Shown: piece by piece, positions 45,327 through 53,950 of the stretch
Position numbering within the stretch: the first letter of the stretch is position 1
Layout: every line of letters starts with the position of its first letter
Notes under the pieces: generated by a model
What the model was told of the DNA's origin: nothing
Database searches by the model: none
Seen by the model: only the letters and a program-made list of their open reading frames with translations
Assembly: GCF_016093545.1 (NCBI RefSeq)
Contig: NZ_JADKYX010000003.1
Coordinates: 1-64,000, forward strand
Source of the DNA: Massilia rhizosphaerae
GTDB taxonomy: Bacteria; Pseudomonadota; Gammaproteobacteria; Burkholderiales; Burkholderiaceae_D
DNA: 64,000 bases
Direction: 5' to 3'
Translations under genes and position numbers: made by a program

Positions 45327-46100
45327 TCAGTTGCAGGTCTTGACGTCGGCCCCGTCGTAGCGCTCCGCATAGCCTTCGATGCGCTTGCGCGTGGCGGCGT
45401 CGAGGCTGCGCACGCGATAGACATAGTGCGTGGTCTGCGGTCCGCGCGGGGCGACGCGGGCCGAGTGGACGCCCTGCTTGTTCAACTGGGCGAGCAGGGC
45501 CTGGGCGCCGGCCTCGGTCTTGAAGACGCCGAGCGAGATCGCGTACTTGAGGGGCGAATCGCCCTGCATGACATAGAAATTGGTCACCCCCAGGTCGCGC
45601 AGTTCCGCAGCTTTCTTGTCGGCCGCTTCCTTGCTGCCCTGCGGCGGGATGTGCACGAGCCAGCTGGTCACGTCTTGCGCCTGGACCGTCTGGCGCGACT
45701 GGCGGTCGCCGAGGTCGAGCTTGGCCAGGCGCGCTTCGAAGCGGCGTGCGTCGCCCGCATCGAACGGGCCGATTTCCGTGCACGCGAAGACGGGGGCGGG
45801 CGCCGCTCCACCCGTGGCGGCGGGGGCGGTGGCGGATGCCGGCGCGCTGGCCGCCGCGCTGGCCGCCGCACTGGCTGAACCCGCGCCGGCCGCCGCGTCG
45901 CCACCCGCCGGCGGCGCCGCCGCCTTCGCGGCCGCCTCGGCCTGCTCGCGCGTCAGCAAGGTCATCTTGGCCGCGTTGAACTGGCGCCTGAGGCGCGCCG
46001 GTTCGTGTTCATTGCTCTTGCTTGTGCCGAGCACGCCCTGGGCATAGGCGAACAGGGCGGCGTTCAGGAACAGCAGGGACCAGAAGGCGAGTCTTAGCAC
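45327..46100 (-). CDS. SPOR-domain membrane protein
   Basis: This 257-aa protein starts at GTG 46100 (GAGGA 7 nt upstream), giving (M)LRLAFWSLLFLNAALFAYAQG, a single membrane anchor. An Ala/Pro-rich linker (about 60-105) leads to a C-terminal SPOR-type domain (about 150-225: TSWLVHIPPQGSKEAADKKA, then FKTEAGAQALLAQLNKQG). It is likely inserted in the inner membrane with its glycan-binding domain in the periplasm. It starts 10 nt after coaX ends. Confidence 0.82.
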   Translation of the reverse strand: MLRLAFWSLLFLNAALFAYAQGVLGTSKSNEHEPARLRRQFNAAKMTLLTREQAEAAAKAAAPPAGGDAAAGAGSASAAASAAASAPASATAPAATGGAAPAPVFACTEIGPFDAGDARRFEARLAKLDLGDRQSRQTVQAQDVTSWLVHIPPQGSKEAADKKAAELRDLGVTNFYVMQGDSPLKYAISLGVFKTEAGAQALLAQLNKQGVHSARVAPRGPQTTHYVYRVRSLDAATRKRIEGYAERYDGADVKTCN

Positions 46101-46110
46101 GAGCGAGTCC

Positions 46111-46875
46111 TCAAGCGGAAGCGGAGTCGGAAGAAAGCAGCGGCGCGGCCGCGTGCAGGCCCACCAGCACGATATTATCCAGCATCCAGTGGGGAACGGA
46201 CAGCAGCGGCGCCACGCTGGCCGCCGCGCCGCCCGAGACGATGCACAGGTCGGCCGGCAGGGCGGCGCAGGCGCGTTCGATCGCGCCCGCCTGCGCGGCC
46301 AGGCAGCCGGACAGGATGGCGTCGCTCGTGTGGTCGGCGAAGGTCGGCGGCGCGGCATACGCGTCGGCACCCGGCGCCACCTGCGGCAGCTGGGCCGTGC
46401 CGCGCGCCAGCGCGCCCAGCATCAGGCCCAGGCCCGGCAGGATCATCCCGCCGAGGAAGTCGCCGGCGGCCGTCACCGCGTCGACCGTCGTTGCGGTGCC
46501 GCACGTGGCCACGACGAGGGCCTTGCCGGGGGCGACGCAGCGGGCGCCGAGGGCGGCGGCGAATCGGTCGCTGCCCAGTTGCGCGGGGTTGCGGTAGCGG
46601 TTGCGCAAGCCGTTCAATTCGGCGCGCGACGTGAACCAGTGCGGCGCTGCCGGCAGCAGCGGGGCGAGCAGCGCCGTCAACTGCGCCTGCATCGCGTGGC
46701 CCGCCACGTTCGAGACGATCGCGCGCGCGAGCCCGTGGCCGGCCCACGCGGCCTGCAGGCGGTCCAGTTCCGCGTGCGGCACGGCGCCGTGCGCGGTCCA
46801 GTCGCCGGGCGCCGCGTCGGGCGCGGCGATGGCCCATTTGATTCTCGTGTTGCCTGCGTCGACCAAGAGCAGCAT
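46111..46875 (-). CDS. coaX: Type III pantothenate kinase
   Basis: This 254-aa ASKHA-fold kinase carries out the first step of coenzyme A synthesis. Motifs: MLLLVDAGNTRIKWA (ATP site), LGSDRFAAALGA, VVATCGTATTVDAV (catalytic region) and FLGGMILPGLGLM. The start at 46875 has AAGGAG upstream. It is paired with birA 17 bp away, a common betaproteobacterial arrangement. Confidence 0.95.
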   Translation of the reverse strand: MLLLVDAGNTRIKWAIAAPDAAPGDWTAHGAVPHAELDRLQAAWAGHGLARAIVSNVAGHAMQAQLTALLAPLLPAAPHWFTSRAELNGLRNRYRNPAQLGSDRFAAALGARCVAPGKALVVATCGTATTVDAVTAAGDFLGGMILPGLGLMLGALARGTAQLPQVAPGADAYAAPPTFADHTSDAILSGCLAAQAGAIERACAALPADLCIVSGGAAASVAPLLSVPHWMLDNIVLVGLHAAAPLLSSDSASA

Positions 46876-46892
46876 GGGGTTCTCCTTGACTG

Positions 46893-47657
46893 TCAATCCC
46901 GCGTGCGCAGCGACACGTCGCCGGCGACGATCGCGACGCGCCCGGCCGCCGTGTCGAGCAGCAGGCGGCCCGTGTCGTCCACGCCGGCGGCCAGGCCTTC
47001 GTGCTGGATCTCGCCCCGGTCGATCAGGACGACGGTCCGGCCCTGCCACGCGTGCAGCTTGTTCCAGCGCGCGGCGAACGGGGCGAAGCCCTGCTGCGCG
47101 AACTGGGCCAGCGCGGCGGCCAGGCCGTCGAGCAGCGCGGCCATCAGCTCGTCGCGGTCCATGCGCGCAAGCCACGGCATCGCGGCGGCGCCGCGGCCAA
47201 TCTTTTCTTCGAGTGCATCCGGCATCACGAGGTTCACGCCGATGCCGACGATGGCCCAGGCCGCGCCGCCGGGCAGCACGTGCGTTTCGACGAGGATGCC
47301 GGCCAGTTTGTCGCCATCCTTGAGCACGTCGTTGGGCCATTTCAGCAGCACGCCCTGGCCGAGGCGGCCCAGCGTTTCCGCCAGCGCGACGCCGACCGCG
47401 AGCGGCAGGCCGGCCAGGCCGCGCAGGCCGGCGTCGAAGCGCCAGGCCAGCGAGAACGTCAGCGAGTGCCCCGGCTCGGACAGCCAGCTGCGGCCCGCGC
47501 GTCCGCGCCCCGCCGTCTGGTGTTCCGCGACCAGCAGCACGGGGTCGTTCAGGTGCGGCGCGCGCGCCAGCAGGTCGGCGTTCGTCGAGCCGGTCTCCGG
47601 CACCACCTCGACGGCGACGCCGGACCGGGACAGATGCGCGATGCGGCCGGCATTCAT
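46893..47657 (-). CDS. birA: Biotin–[acetyl-CoA-carboxylase] ligase (no DNA-binding domain)
   Basis: This 254-aa ligase makes biotinyl-AMP and transfers biotin to carrier proteins. Motifs: ETGSTNADLL, the biotin-binding HQTAGRGRAGRSW, LKWPNDVL and GIGVNL. It lacks the N-terminal helix-turn-helix of E. coli BirA, so it should not act as the biotin repressor. ATG 47657 overlaps the SDR stop (ATGA). Confidence 0.93.
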   Translation of the reverse strand: MNAGRIAHLSRSGVAVEVVPETGSTNADLLARAPHLNDPVLLVAEHQTAGRGRAGRSWLSEPGHSLTFSLAWRFDAGLRGLAGLPLAVGVALAETLGRLGQGVLLKWPNDVLKDGDKLAGILVETHVLPGGAAWAIVGIGVNLVMPDALEEKIGRGAAAMPWLARMDRDELMAALLDGLAAALAQFAQQGFAPFAARWNKLHAWQGRTVVLIDRGEIQHEGLAAGVDDTGRLLLDTAAGRVAIVAGDVSLRTRD

Positions 47658-48457
47658 GGCGCCGCCTTTTCCGCCTTTGCCGCCTTTTGCGGCGCGCGCG
47701 CGAACAGGGCGTCGAACACGGCGTTGGGCAGCAGGCGCAGGAGTTTCGCCACGATCCCCATCGGCCAGGGGATCACGCGGTAGCTGCTGCCGGCGTCGAT
47801 GGCGCGCGCGGCCGCGGCCGCGAAGCGCTCGACGGGCATCAGGAAGGGCATCGGAAAACGGTTTTGACGGGTCATCGGGGTGTCGATGTAGCCGGGGGCG
47901 ATGGTCACGACCCGGATACCGTGGGGTTGCAGTTCGAGGCGGAGCGATTCCGCATACGTGTGCACGGCCGACTTCGACGCGCAATAGGCGCCGGCGCCTT
48001 TCATGCCGCGGATGCCGGCCACGCTGCCGATGGCGACGAGGCGGCGCGGGCCACTGCCGCGCTTCATCGCCTCGATGAACGGCGCGAACGTGGCCACGGT
48101 GGCCGTCACGTTGACGGCGAAGATGTGCGCAAACTCGGCGAGGTCGCCGGGCCGTTCCGTCAAGGTGCCGGCCGAGACCCCGGCGCTGGCGATGACGATG
48201 TCGGCGCCGCCTGCGCGCGCGATGAAGTCGGCGGCCGCGCGCGCGAGTGCGGCGTGGTCCGTCACGTCGACGGCGTAGAGGTGGTGGCCGCCGGGCGCGG
48301 GCAAGGTGGCGGCGAGGTCGCGCAGGGCGTCGCCGCGGCGGCCGAGCAGGCCGAGGACGGCGCCGCGCGCCGCGTATTCCCGGGCGAGGGCGGCGCCGAT
48401 GCCGCTGGATGCGCCGGTGACGAACACGCGCAGCCGGCGGCCCTGCGCCGCGGTCAT
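47654..48457 (-). CDS. SDR-family oxidoreductase
   Basis: This 267-aa short-chain dehydrogenase has the nucleotide-binding TGASSGIGAALA near the start, ASAG in VIASAGVSAG, and the active-site Tyr-x3-Lys in GAYCASKSAVHTY with the serine in AIGSVAG. The substrate is unknown; it resembles the classical YdfG/SadH-like group. ATG 48457 overlaps the dsbA stop, and its stop overlaps the birA start. Confidence 0.92.
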   Translation of the reverse strand: MTAAQGRRLRVFVTGASSGIGAALAREYAARGAVLGLLGRRGDALRDLAATLPAPGGHHLYAVDVTDHAALARAAADFIARAGGADIVIASAGVSAGTLTERPGDLAEFAHIFAVNVTATVATFAPFIEAMKRGSGPRRLVAIGSVAGIRGMKGAGAYCASKSAVHTYAESLRLELQPHGIRVVTIAPGYIDTPMTRQNRFPMPFLMPVERFAAAAARAIDAGSSYRVIPWPMGIVAKLLRLLPNAVFDALFARAPQKAAKAEKAAP

Positions 48458-49131
48458 CGCTTGTCCGCTTTCGCTTTCGCGACGAGGAAGTCCATCACTT
48501 GCAAGGCCGTCTGCTGTTGCTGGGTTTCCGTCGTGCCTTCGGGCGCGCCCGCGCCCACGTGCGACGGCGAGGTGATGTAGCGGCCGTCGATGACGACGAG
48601 GGGCCAGCGGTCGACGCCGTAGTCGTCCATCATCGCGGCCGCGCGGCGCAGCTTCGCCTGGATGCCGAACGAGCGGTAGGTGTCGATGAAGCGGGCGCGG
48701 TCGATGCCGTTTTGCGCCGCCCAGTCGAACACCTGCTCGTCGCTGGACAGGCGCAGGTGCTGCTGGTGCATGGCGTCGAACACCTTCTGGTGGTATTGCG
48801 GCAGGAGACCCATCGCGTCCAGCGTGTAGAACAGGCGCTGCTGCGGCAGCACGCCGGCGCCGCCCGCGATGTGCACGCGCTTGAACGCGATGTCGTCGCC
48901 CTCTTTCTTGACCCACGCTTCCAGCGCCGGTTCGAAGGCGTAGCAGTGCGGGCAGTAGTAGGCGAAGAACTCGATGACTTCGACTTTTTTGCCGGTGTCG
49001 GTCGGCTGCGGCGACGGCAGCACGAGGTATTGCGCACCCGCTTGCGGGTCGGCGGCCAGCGCTGCCGCGGACATCGTGCCGGCCGCGAGGCCGAGGAGGG
49101 CGGTGCAGAACAGGCGGCGCGGCAGGCGCAT
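48454..49131 (-). CDS. dsbA: Thiol:disulfide interchange protein DsbA
   Basis: This 225-aa periplasmic oxidant has a signal peptide ending AALAADPQ. The active site CPHC lies in VIEFFAYYCPHCYAFEP within a thioredoxin fold, with an alpha-helical insertion, and the cis-Pro loop is RWPLVVIDGRYITSPS. It introduces disulfides into exported proteins. It sits 9 bp after the FtsN-like SPOR gene. Confidence 0.95.
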   Translation of the reverse strand: MRLPRRLFCTALLGLAAGTMSAAALAADPQAGAQYLVLPSPQPTDTGKKVEVIEFFAYYCPHCYAFEPALEAWVKKEGDDIAFKRVHIAGGAGVLPQQRLFYTLDAMGLLPQYHQKVFDAMHQQHLRLSSDEQVFDWAAQNGIDRARFIDTYRSFGIQAKLRRAAAMMDDYGVDRWPLVVIDGRYITSPSHVGAGAPEGTTETQQQQTALQVMDFLVAKAKADKR

Positions 49132-49140
49132 GTCGGCTCC

Positions 49141-49842
49141 TTAACGTTGGTTGCGCACGATGGCGACGTCGACGCCGCTGTCGAGCAGCTTGGCGCGTGC
49201 CTTGTTCATGGTTTCGACCTGGTTGTACGGGCCGAGGCGCACGCGGTGCAGCACGCCGCTGTCGCTCGTGCGGTCGCTGATCGCCGCTTCGAAGCCGAGC
49301 AGCGCGAGCTTGGCGCGCGCGGCTTCGGCGTCGGACAGGTCGCGGAACGCGCCCGCCTGCAGATAGTAAATGTACTCGCCCGTGGCGGCGCCTGCCGCTG
49401 CCGGCGCCGGTGCGGCCGCGGGCGCGGCGGAGGCGACACGCGTGTCCGCCCTGGATTCCGGCTTGGCCGGCGCCGGCTCTTTCATCGCGGCGATCGCCTG
49501 GCCCAGCGGATCGGCCTCGGCCGGCTTGGCGTCGCCGGCCGCCGGCGTGCCGCCGTTGCGCGCGGCCGCCTTTTCCGTGAGCTCCTTGTTCGCTTCGCGC
49601 ACGGCGTCGCGGTTGGCGTACATCGGCTTGTTCGGATCCTGGGCCTGGCCGGGCGCCGGATCGGCCGGGCGGCCGGCCTTGGCCATCTTGTCGGTGAACG
49701 GCGAGGCGCCCTTGGTGATCGTCAGCGCCACCGCGACCGCGATGGCCAGGCCGACGATCAGGCCGATGATGAGGCCAGTGAGCGTGCTGCCGCGCTGGCG
49801 CGAGATGGAACGAAGCTGACGGTGGCGGGAAACGGCGGTCAT
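49141..49842 (-). CDS. FtsN-like SPOR-domain division protein
   Basis: This 233-aa bitopic protein has a basic cytoplasmic tail (SRHRQLRSISRQRGS), one transmembrane helix (about 18-42), a Pro/Ala/Lys linker and a C-terminal SPOR domain (about 155-230, YYLQAGAFRDLSDAEAARA). In betaproteobacteria the SPOR protein directly after argS is usually taken as the FtsN counterpart. Whether it acts as FtsN here is inference from position and layout. Confidence 0.85.
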   Translation of the reverse strand: MTAVSRHRQLRSISRQRGSTLTGLIIGLIVGLAIAVAVALTITKGASPFTDKMAKAGRPADPAPGQAQDPNKPMYANRDAVREANKELTEKAAARNGGTPAAGDAKPAEADPLGQAIAAMKEPAPAKPESRADTRVASAAPAAAPAPAAAGAATGEYIYYLQAGAFRDLSDAEAARAKLALLGFEAAISDRTSDSGVLHRVRLGPYNQVETMNKARAKLLDSGVDVAIVRNQR

Positions 49843-49868
49843 GTAGAGCAGGGTGTGGGTTGGAACGC

Positions 49869-51596
49869 TTACATCTTTTCCGGCGCCGAGACGCCGATCA
49901 GGGCCAGGCCGTTGCGCAGCACCTGGCGGATGGCGGCCGCCAGCGCGAGGCGCGCGAGCTTGGTCGGCTCGTCGTCGTCGAGCAGCCACTTGTGCGCGAA
50001 GTAGTAGCTGTGCAGGTCGGCGGCCAGCTCGCGCAGGTAGAACGCGACCTGGTGCGGGCCCAGCTCGACGAGCGCGCGCTGCAGCATCTCCGGGTACGCG
50101 GCCAGCTTGGCCAGCAGGCCTGATTCGTGCGAATTGGTCAGCGGGGACAGGTCCACGCCCGCCAGCTGCGCCACGTCGCCGCCCCAGTTCGCGAGGGCCG
50201 AGCAGATGCGCGCGTGGGCGTACTGGACGTAGTAGACGGGGTTCTCGTCGTTGGTCGCGAGGGCGACGTCGACGTCGAACACGAATTCCGTATCGGCCTT
50301 GCGCGAGATGAGGAAGAAGCGCACCGCGTCGCGGCCGCGGGTCACGTCGCCGTTGCCCGACCATTCGATCAGGTCGCGCACCGTCACGTACGAACCGGCG
50401 CGCTTGGAGATCTTGACCTCCTCGCCGTTCTTCATGACGGTGACCATCTTGTGCAGCACGTAGTCGGGATAGCCCTGCGGGATGCCGATGTCCACGGCCT
50501 GCAGGCCGGCGCGCACGCGGGCGATGGTGCCGTGGTGGTCGCTGCCCTGGATGTTGATGGCCTGGTCGAAGCCGCGCTTGAACTTCTGGATGTGGTACGC
50601 CACGTCCGGCACGAAATACGTGTAGGTGCCGTCGGACTTGCGCATCACGCGGTCCTTGTCGTCGCCGTATTCCGTCGTCTTGAGCCACAGCGCGCCGTCC
50701 TGCTCGTAGGTCTTGCCGGCGTCGACCAGGGCCTGCACGGCCGCCTCGACCTTGCCGTCCGTGTACAGCGACGACTCGAGATAGTAATTGTCGAACCTGA
50801 CCCCGAACGCTTGTAAATCCTGGTCCTGCTCGTTGCGCAGGTAGGTGACGGCGAAGCGGCGGATCGATTCGATGTCGTTGGTGTCGCCGCTGGCGGTGGC
50901 CGGCTGGCCGTCGCTGGCCGCCACGGTCTTCTTGGCGAGGAAGTCGTCGGCGATGTCCTGGATGTAGTCGCCGTTGTAGGCCGACTCCGGCCATTCGATG
51001 TCGCCCGGACGGAAGCCGCGCGCGCGCGCCTGGACCGAGTTGGCCAGCGTGAGGATCTGCACGCCGGCGTCGTTGTAATAGAACTCGCGGGTGACCTGGT
51101 GGCCCTGCGATTCGAACAGCGACGACAGCGCGTCGCCCAGCGCCGCCTGGCGGCCGTGGCCCACGTGCAGGGGGCCGGTCGGGTTGGCGGACACGAATTC
51201 GATGATCACGTGGTGGCCGTTGCCGGACTCGCCGCGGCCGAACGCGCCGCCCTGCTGCAGGACGGTCCGCACGACGGATTGCTTGGCGCCGGCCGCTACG
51301 CGCAGGTTGATGAAGCCCGGGCCGGCGACGTCGGCCGATTCGACGAGACCCTGCGCCTTCGGATCGGCCAGCAGCGCCGCGACGAGGCGGGTGGCCAGTT
51401 CGCGCGGGTTGGTTTTCAGCGGCTTGGCCAGCTGCATGGCGATGTTGCAGGCGATGTCGCCGTGGCTGGGATCGCGCGGGCGTTCAAGAACAACTTTCGG
51501 ATTAACGTCAGCGGGCGAGAGGTCGCTGCCCGCTACGATGGGGGCCAGCGCGGCCTGGAACAGGGCAACGATCTCTTGTTTTTGTTGGGCGAGCAT
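49869..51596 (-). CDS. argS: Arginyl-tRNA synthetase
   Basis: This 575-aa class I synthetase charges tRNA(Arg). The HIGH-type motif is [18 protein letters not shown]. An N-terminal Add-1 domain starts [17 protein letters not shown] and the C-terminal anticodon-binding DALR domain ends [13 protein letters not shown] 51596 fits the family; the frame is open upstream to 51689. It is first gene of a minus-strand run of eight genes and divergent from rsmB. Confidence 0.97.
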   Translation of the reverse strand: MLAQQKQEIVALFQAALAPIVAGSDLSPADVNPKVVLERPRDPSHGDIACNIAMQLAKPLKTNPRELATRLVAALLADPKAQGLVESADVAGPGFINLRVAAGAKQSVVRTVLQQGGAFGRGESGNGHHVIIEFVSANPTGPLHVGHGRQAALGDALSSLFESQGHQVTREFYYNDAGVQILTLANSVQARARGFRPGDIEWPESAYNGDYIQDIADDFLAKKTVAASDGQPATASGDTNDIESIRRFAVTYLRNEQDQDLQAFGVRFDNYYLESSLYTDGKVEAAVQALVDAGKTYEQDGALWLKTTEYGDDKDRVMRKSDGTYTYFVPDVAYHIQKFKRGFDQAINIQGSDHHGTIARVRAGLQAVDIGIPQGYPDYVLHKMVTVMKNGEEVKISKRAGSYVTVRDLIEWSGNGDVTRGRDAVRFFLISRKADTEFVFDVDVALATNDENPVYYVQYAHARICSALANWGGDVAQLAGVDLSPLTNSHESGLLAKLAAYPEMLQRALVELGPHQVAFYLRELAADLHSYYFAHKWLLDDDEPTKLARLALAAAIRQVLRNGLALIGVSAPEKM

Positions 51597-51778
51597 GAAC
51601 TGTGGTCGAAAATATAATGGGCGGTGCGGCGCGGTGGCGGGGCCACGGCAGGCTAAGCGATCATTATACTGGTTTGACGCAACGCGCAAACCATCCGGTG
51701 GCGCCTGTACAAGCCTCGCTTAAGCCTGCGCAACGCGTAACCGTTACAATGTGCGTCTTTATGCATTGATCGATTGCC

Positions 51779-53341
51779 ATGACCGAAAAGCGCCCGACGC
51801 TCACCCTCAAACCCAAGGCCGGGGGCCGCAACGGCGGCAAAAAGGCCGCCCCGGCCCGGCCAGGTGGCGCGCCGGGCAAGGCACAGTCCGCACCGCGCGG
51901 CCCCGGCGGCACGCCGCCGCGCGGCACGCAGAAAATCGAAACGGCCCCGCGCGACGCCGGCTACGCGCCGTCCCGTCCGAAAGAGGAGGGCCCACGCCTG
52001 CGCCAAAGCTATGAAGTGAAGGCCCCCGTCCAGCTCGATTACAGCCCCGACCTGCGTACCGATTCCCTCGCGTTCGCCCTGCTGGGGGCGGCGAGTGCCC
52101 TCGCTCGCGTGCGCGCCGGCGTGGCGCTGCCCCAGGCGCTGGCCGAGGTGTTCCAGGCGTACGACGCGCCGCCGCAGGCGCGCGGCGCCATCCAGGACAT
52201 CGCCTACCGCGCCATGCGCCAGCTGGGACGCAGCGACGTTCTGCTCGGTCTGATGACGAGCAAGGCGCCCGAGCCCGCCATGCTGGCCGGCCTGCTGGAG
52301 TGCGCGCTGGCGCTGCTCGACCCGCCCGAGGGCAGCGAGCCGCCCTATGACGCCTTCACGGTCGTCGACCAGGCCGTCTTTGCTGCCGGCGCCCATCCGG
52401 ATTTCGCCCATGCGAAGGCAATGGTGAACGCCGTGCTGCGCCGCTTCCTGCGCGAGCGCGAGCAACTGGTCGGCGCCGCGCTGCGCGAACCGGTCGCGCA
52501 GTGGAATTACCCGCAATGGTGGATCGACTCGGTGCGCAGCGCGTATCCGGGCAACTGGCAGGACGTCCTCGTGGCCGGCAACCGCCAGCCGCCGCTGACC
52601 CTGCGCGTGAACCGGCGCAAGACGGACGTCGACACCTATCTGCAGACCCTGCTTGCCGCCGGCATGCGCGCCGAGCAGGTGGGCCCCAGCGCCGTGCGCC
52701 TGGCGCAGGCCGTGGGCGTGACGCAGATCCCCGGCTTTGCCGAGGGCCTCGTCTCCGTGCAGGACGCGGGCGCCCAACTGGCCGCGCCGCTGCTGGACGT
52801 GAAGGGCGGCATGCGCGTGCTGGACGCCTGCGCGGCCCCGGGCGGCAAGAGCGGCCACATCCTGGAGACGGCCGACGTCGACCTGACCGCGCTGGATGCC
52901 GATGCGCGCCGCCTGGTCCGCGTCGACCAGAACCTGCAGCGCCTGGGCCTGTCCGCGACCGTCAAGGCGGGGGCGGCCGAGGCCACGGATTGGTGGGACG
53001 GCCGTCAATACGATCGTATCCTCGCCGACGTGCCGTGCACGGCGTCCGGCATCGTGCGGCGCCACCCGGACATCCGCTGGCTGCGCCGCAAGAGCGACAC
53101 CCACCAACTTGCAACACTTTCCAGCAAAATACTCGACAATCTTTGGCAGATGCTCCGGCCCGATGGTAAATTGCTGTTCGTGACATGTTCGCTCTGGCCG
53201 CAGGAATCGGAAGCGCAGGCCGCCGCCTTCGCGGCGCGTCACGGTGCGGTCCGTCTCGATGCGCCGGGCCAACTGCTTCCTCGAAGTGGCGCCGGGCACG
53301 ATCATGACGGTCTGTTCTACGCCCTGTTCCACAAGGCCTGA
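51779..53341 (+). CDS. rsmB: RsmB/NOP-family rRNA cytosine-5 methyltransferase
   Basis: This 520-aa enzyme probably makes m5C967 of 16S rRNA. It begins with about 75 residues of Lys/Gly/Pro/Arg-rich low-complexity sequence not found in E. coli RsmB. A NusB-like domain follows, then the SAM site DACAAPGGKSGHILE, the catalytic-loop ADVPCTASGI and the catalytic Cys in VTCSLWPQESE. It heads the cluster rsmB–DUF4390–ntrY–ntrX. Confidence 0.92.
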   Translation: MTEKRPTLTLKPKAGGRNGGKKAAPARPGGAPGKAQSAPRGPGGTPPRGTQKIETAPRDAGYAPSRPKEEGPRLRQSYEVKAPVQLDYSPDLRTDSLAFALLGAASALARVRAGVALPQALAEVFQAYDAPPQARGAIQDIAYRAMRQLGRSDVLLGLMTSKAPEPAMLAGLLECALALLDPPEGSEPPYDAFTVVDQAVFAAGAHPDFAHAKAMVNAVLRRFLREREQLVGAALREPVAQWNYPQWWIDSVRSAYPGNWQDVLVAGNRQPPLTLRVNRRKTDVDTYLQTLLAAGMRAEQVGPSAVRLAQAVGVTQIPGFAEGLVSVQDAGAQLAAPLLDVKGGMRVLDACAAPGGKSGHILETADVDLTALDADARRLVRVDQNLQRLGLSATVKAGAAEATDWWDGRQYDRILADVPCTASGIVRRHPDIRWLRRKSDTHQLATLSSKILDNLWQMLRPDGKLLFVTCSLWPQESEAQAAAFAARHGAVRLDAPGQLLPRSGAGHDHDGLFYALFHKA

Positions 53342-53383
53342 GCGTGAGCAATCCCGACAACGCTTTGTAAGGCTCTGGCCCTA

Positions 53384-53947
53384 GTGACTGTACGATTTTT
53401 CCTCCTCCTCGCCTGCCAGCTGATGCTGGCATTGACATGCGCCACGGCGCAGGCGGCCGAAGGGATCGAAATCACCCGTGCCAGCATCGAGTCCTCCGAC
53501 GACGGCTACCGGCTGTCGGCCGCCTATTCGTTCGACCTGACGCCGGGCCTGGAGCAGGCCATCCAGCACGGCGTGCCGCTGTCGTTCACCACCGAGATCG
53601 AGCTGACCCGGCCGCGCTGGTGGTGGACCGACGACCGCGCCGTCGCCGCGCGCCACACGGTCAAGCTGAACTATGACGTGCTGTTCCGGGTCTACCACGT
53701 GTCCACCCCCGGCAGCATCCAGCAGAACTTCGACACGCTCGACGAGGCCCTGCTCGCGATCCGCCGCCCGGCCCGCTGGCTGATCGCCTCCAAGGGCGCG
53801 CTCAAGCCCGGCGAGACCTACAACGTCACCATGCGCATGTACATGGACCGCGAATACCTGTTGAAGCCGCTGCAGGTCGATGCCTTCAACAATGCCGACT
53901 GGCGCCTGGCCTCGCACAAGAAGACCTTCACCTACCGTGCGGAGTAA
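53384..53947 (+). CDS. DUF4390-family exported protein
   Basis: This 187-aa protein has a signal peptide (LLLACQLMLALTCATAQA). The mature part matches DUF4390: ITRASIESSDDGYRLSAAYSF, RPRWWWTDDR and GETYNVTMRMYMDREYLLKP. Function unknown, but in betaproteobacteria it is consistently found between rsmB and the ntrY-like kinase gene, suggesting a link to envelope sensing. It starts with GTG 53384 and is 3 nt from the kinase gene. Confidence 0.88.
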   Translation: MTVRFFLLLACQLMLALTCATAQAAEGIEITRASIESSDDGYRLSAAYSFDLTPGLEQAIQHGVPLSFTTEIELTRPRWWWTDDRAVAARHTVKLNYDVLFRVYHVSTPGSIQQNFDTLDEALLAIRRPARWLIASKGALKPGETYNVTMRMYMDREYLLKPLQVDAFNNADWRLASHKKTFTYRAE

Positions 53948-53950
53948 GCC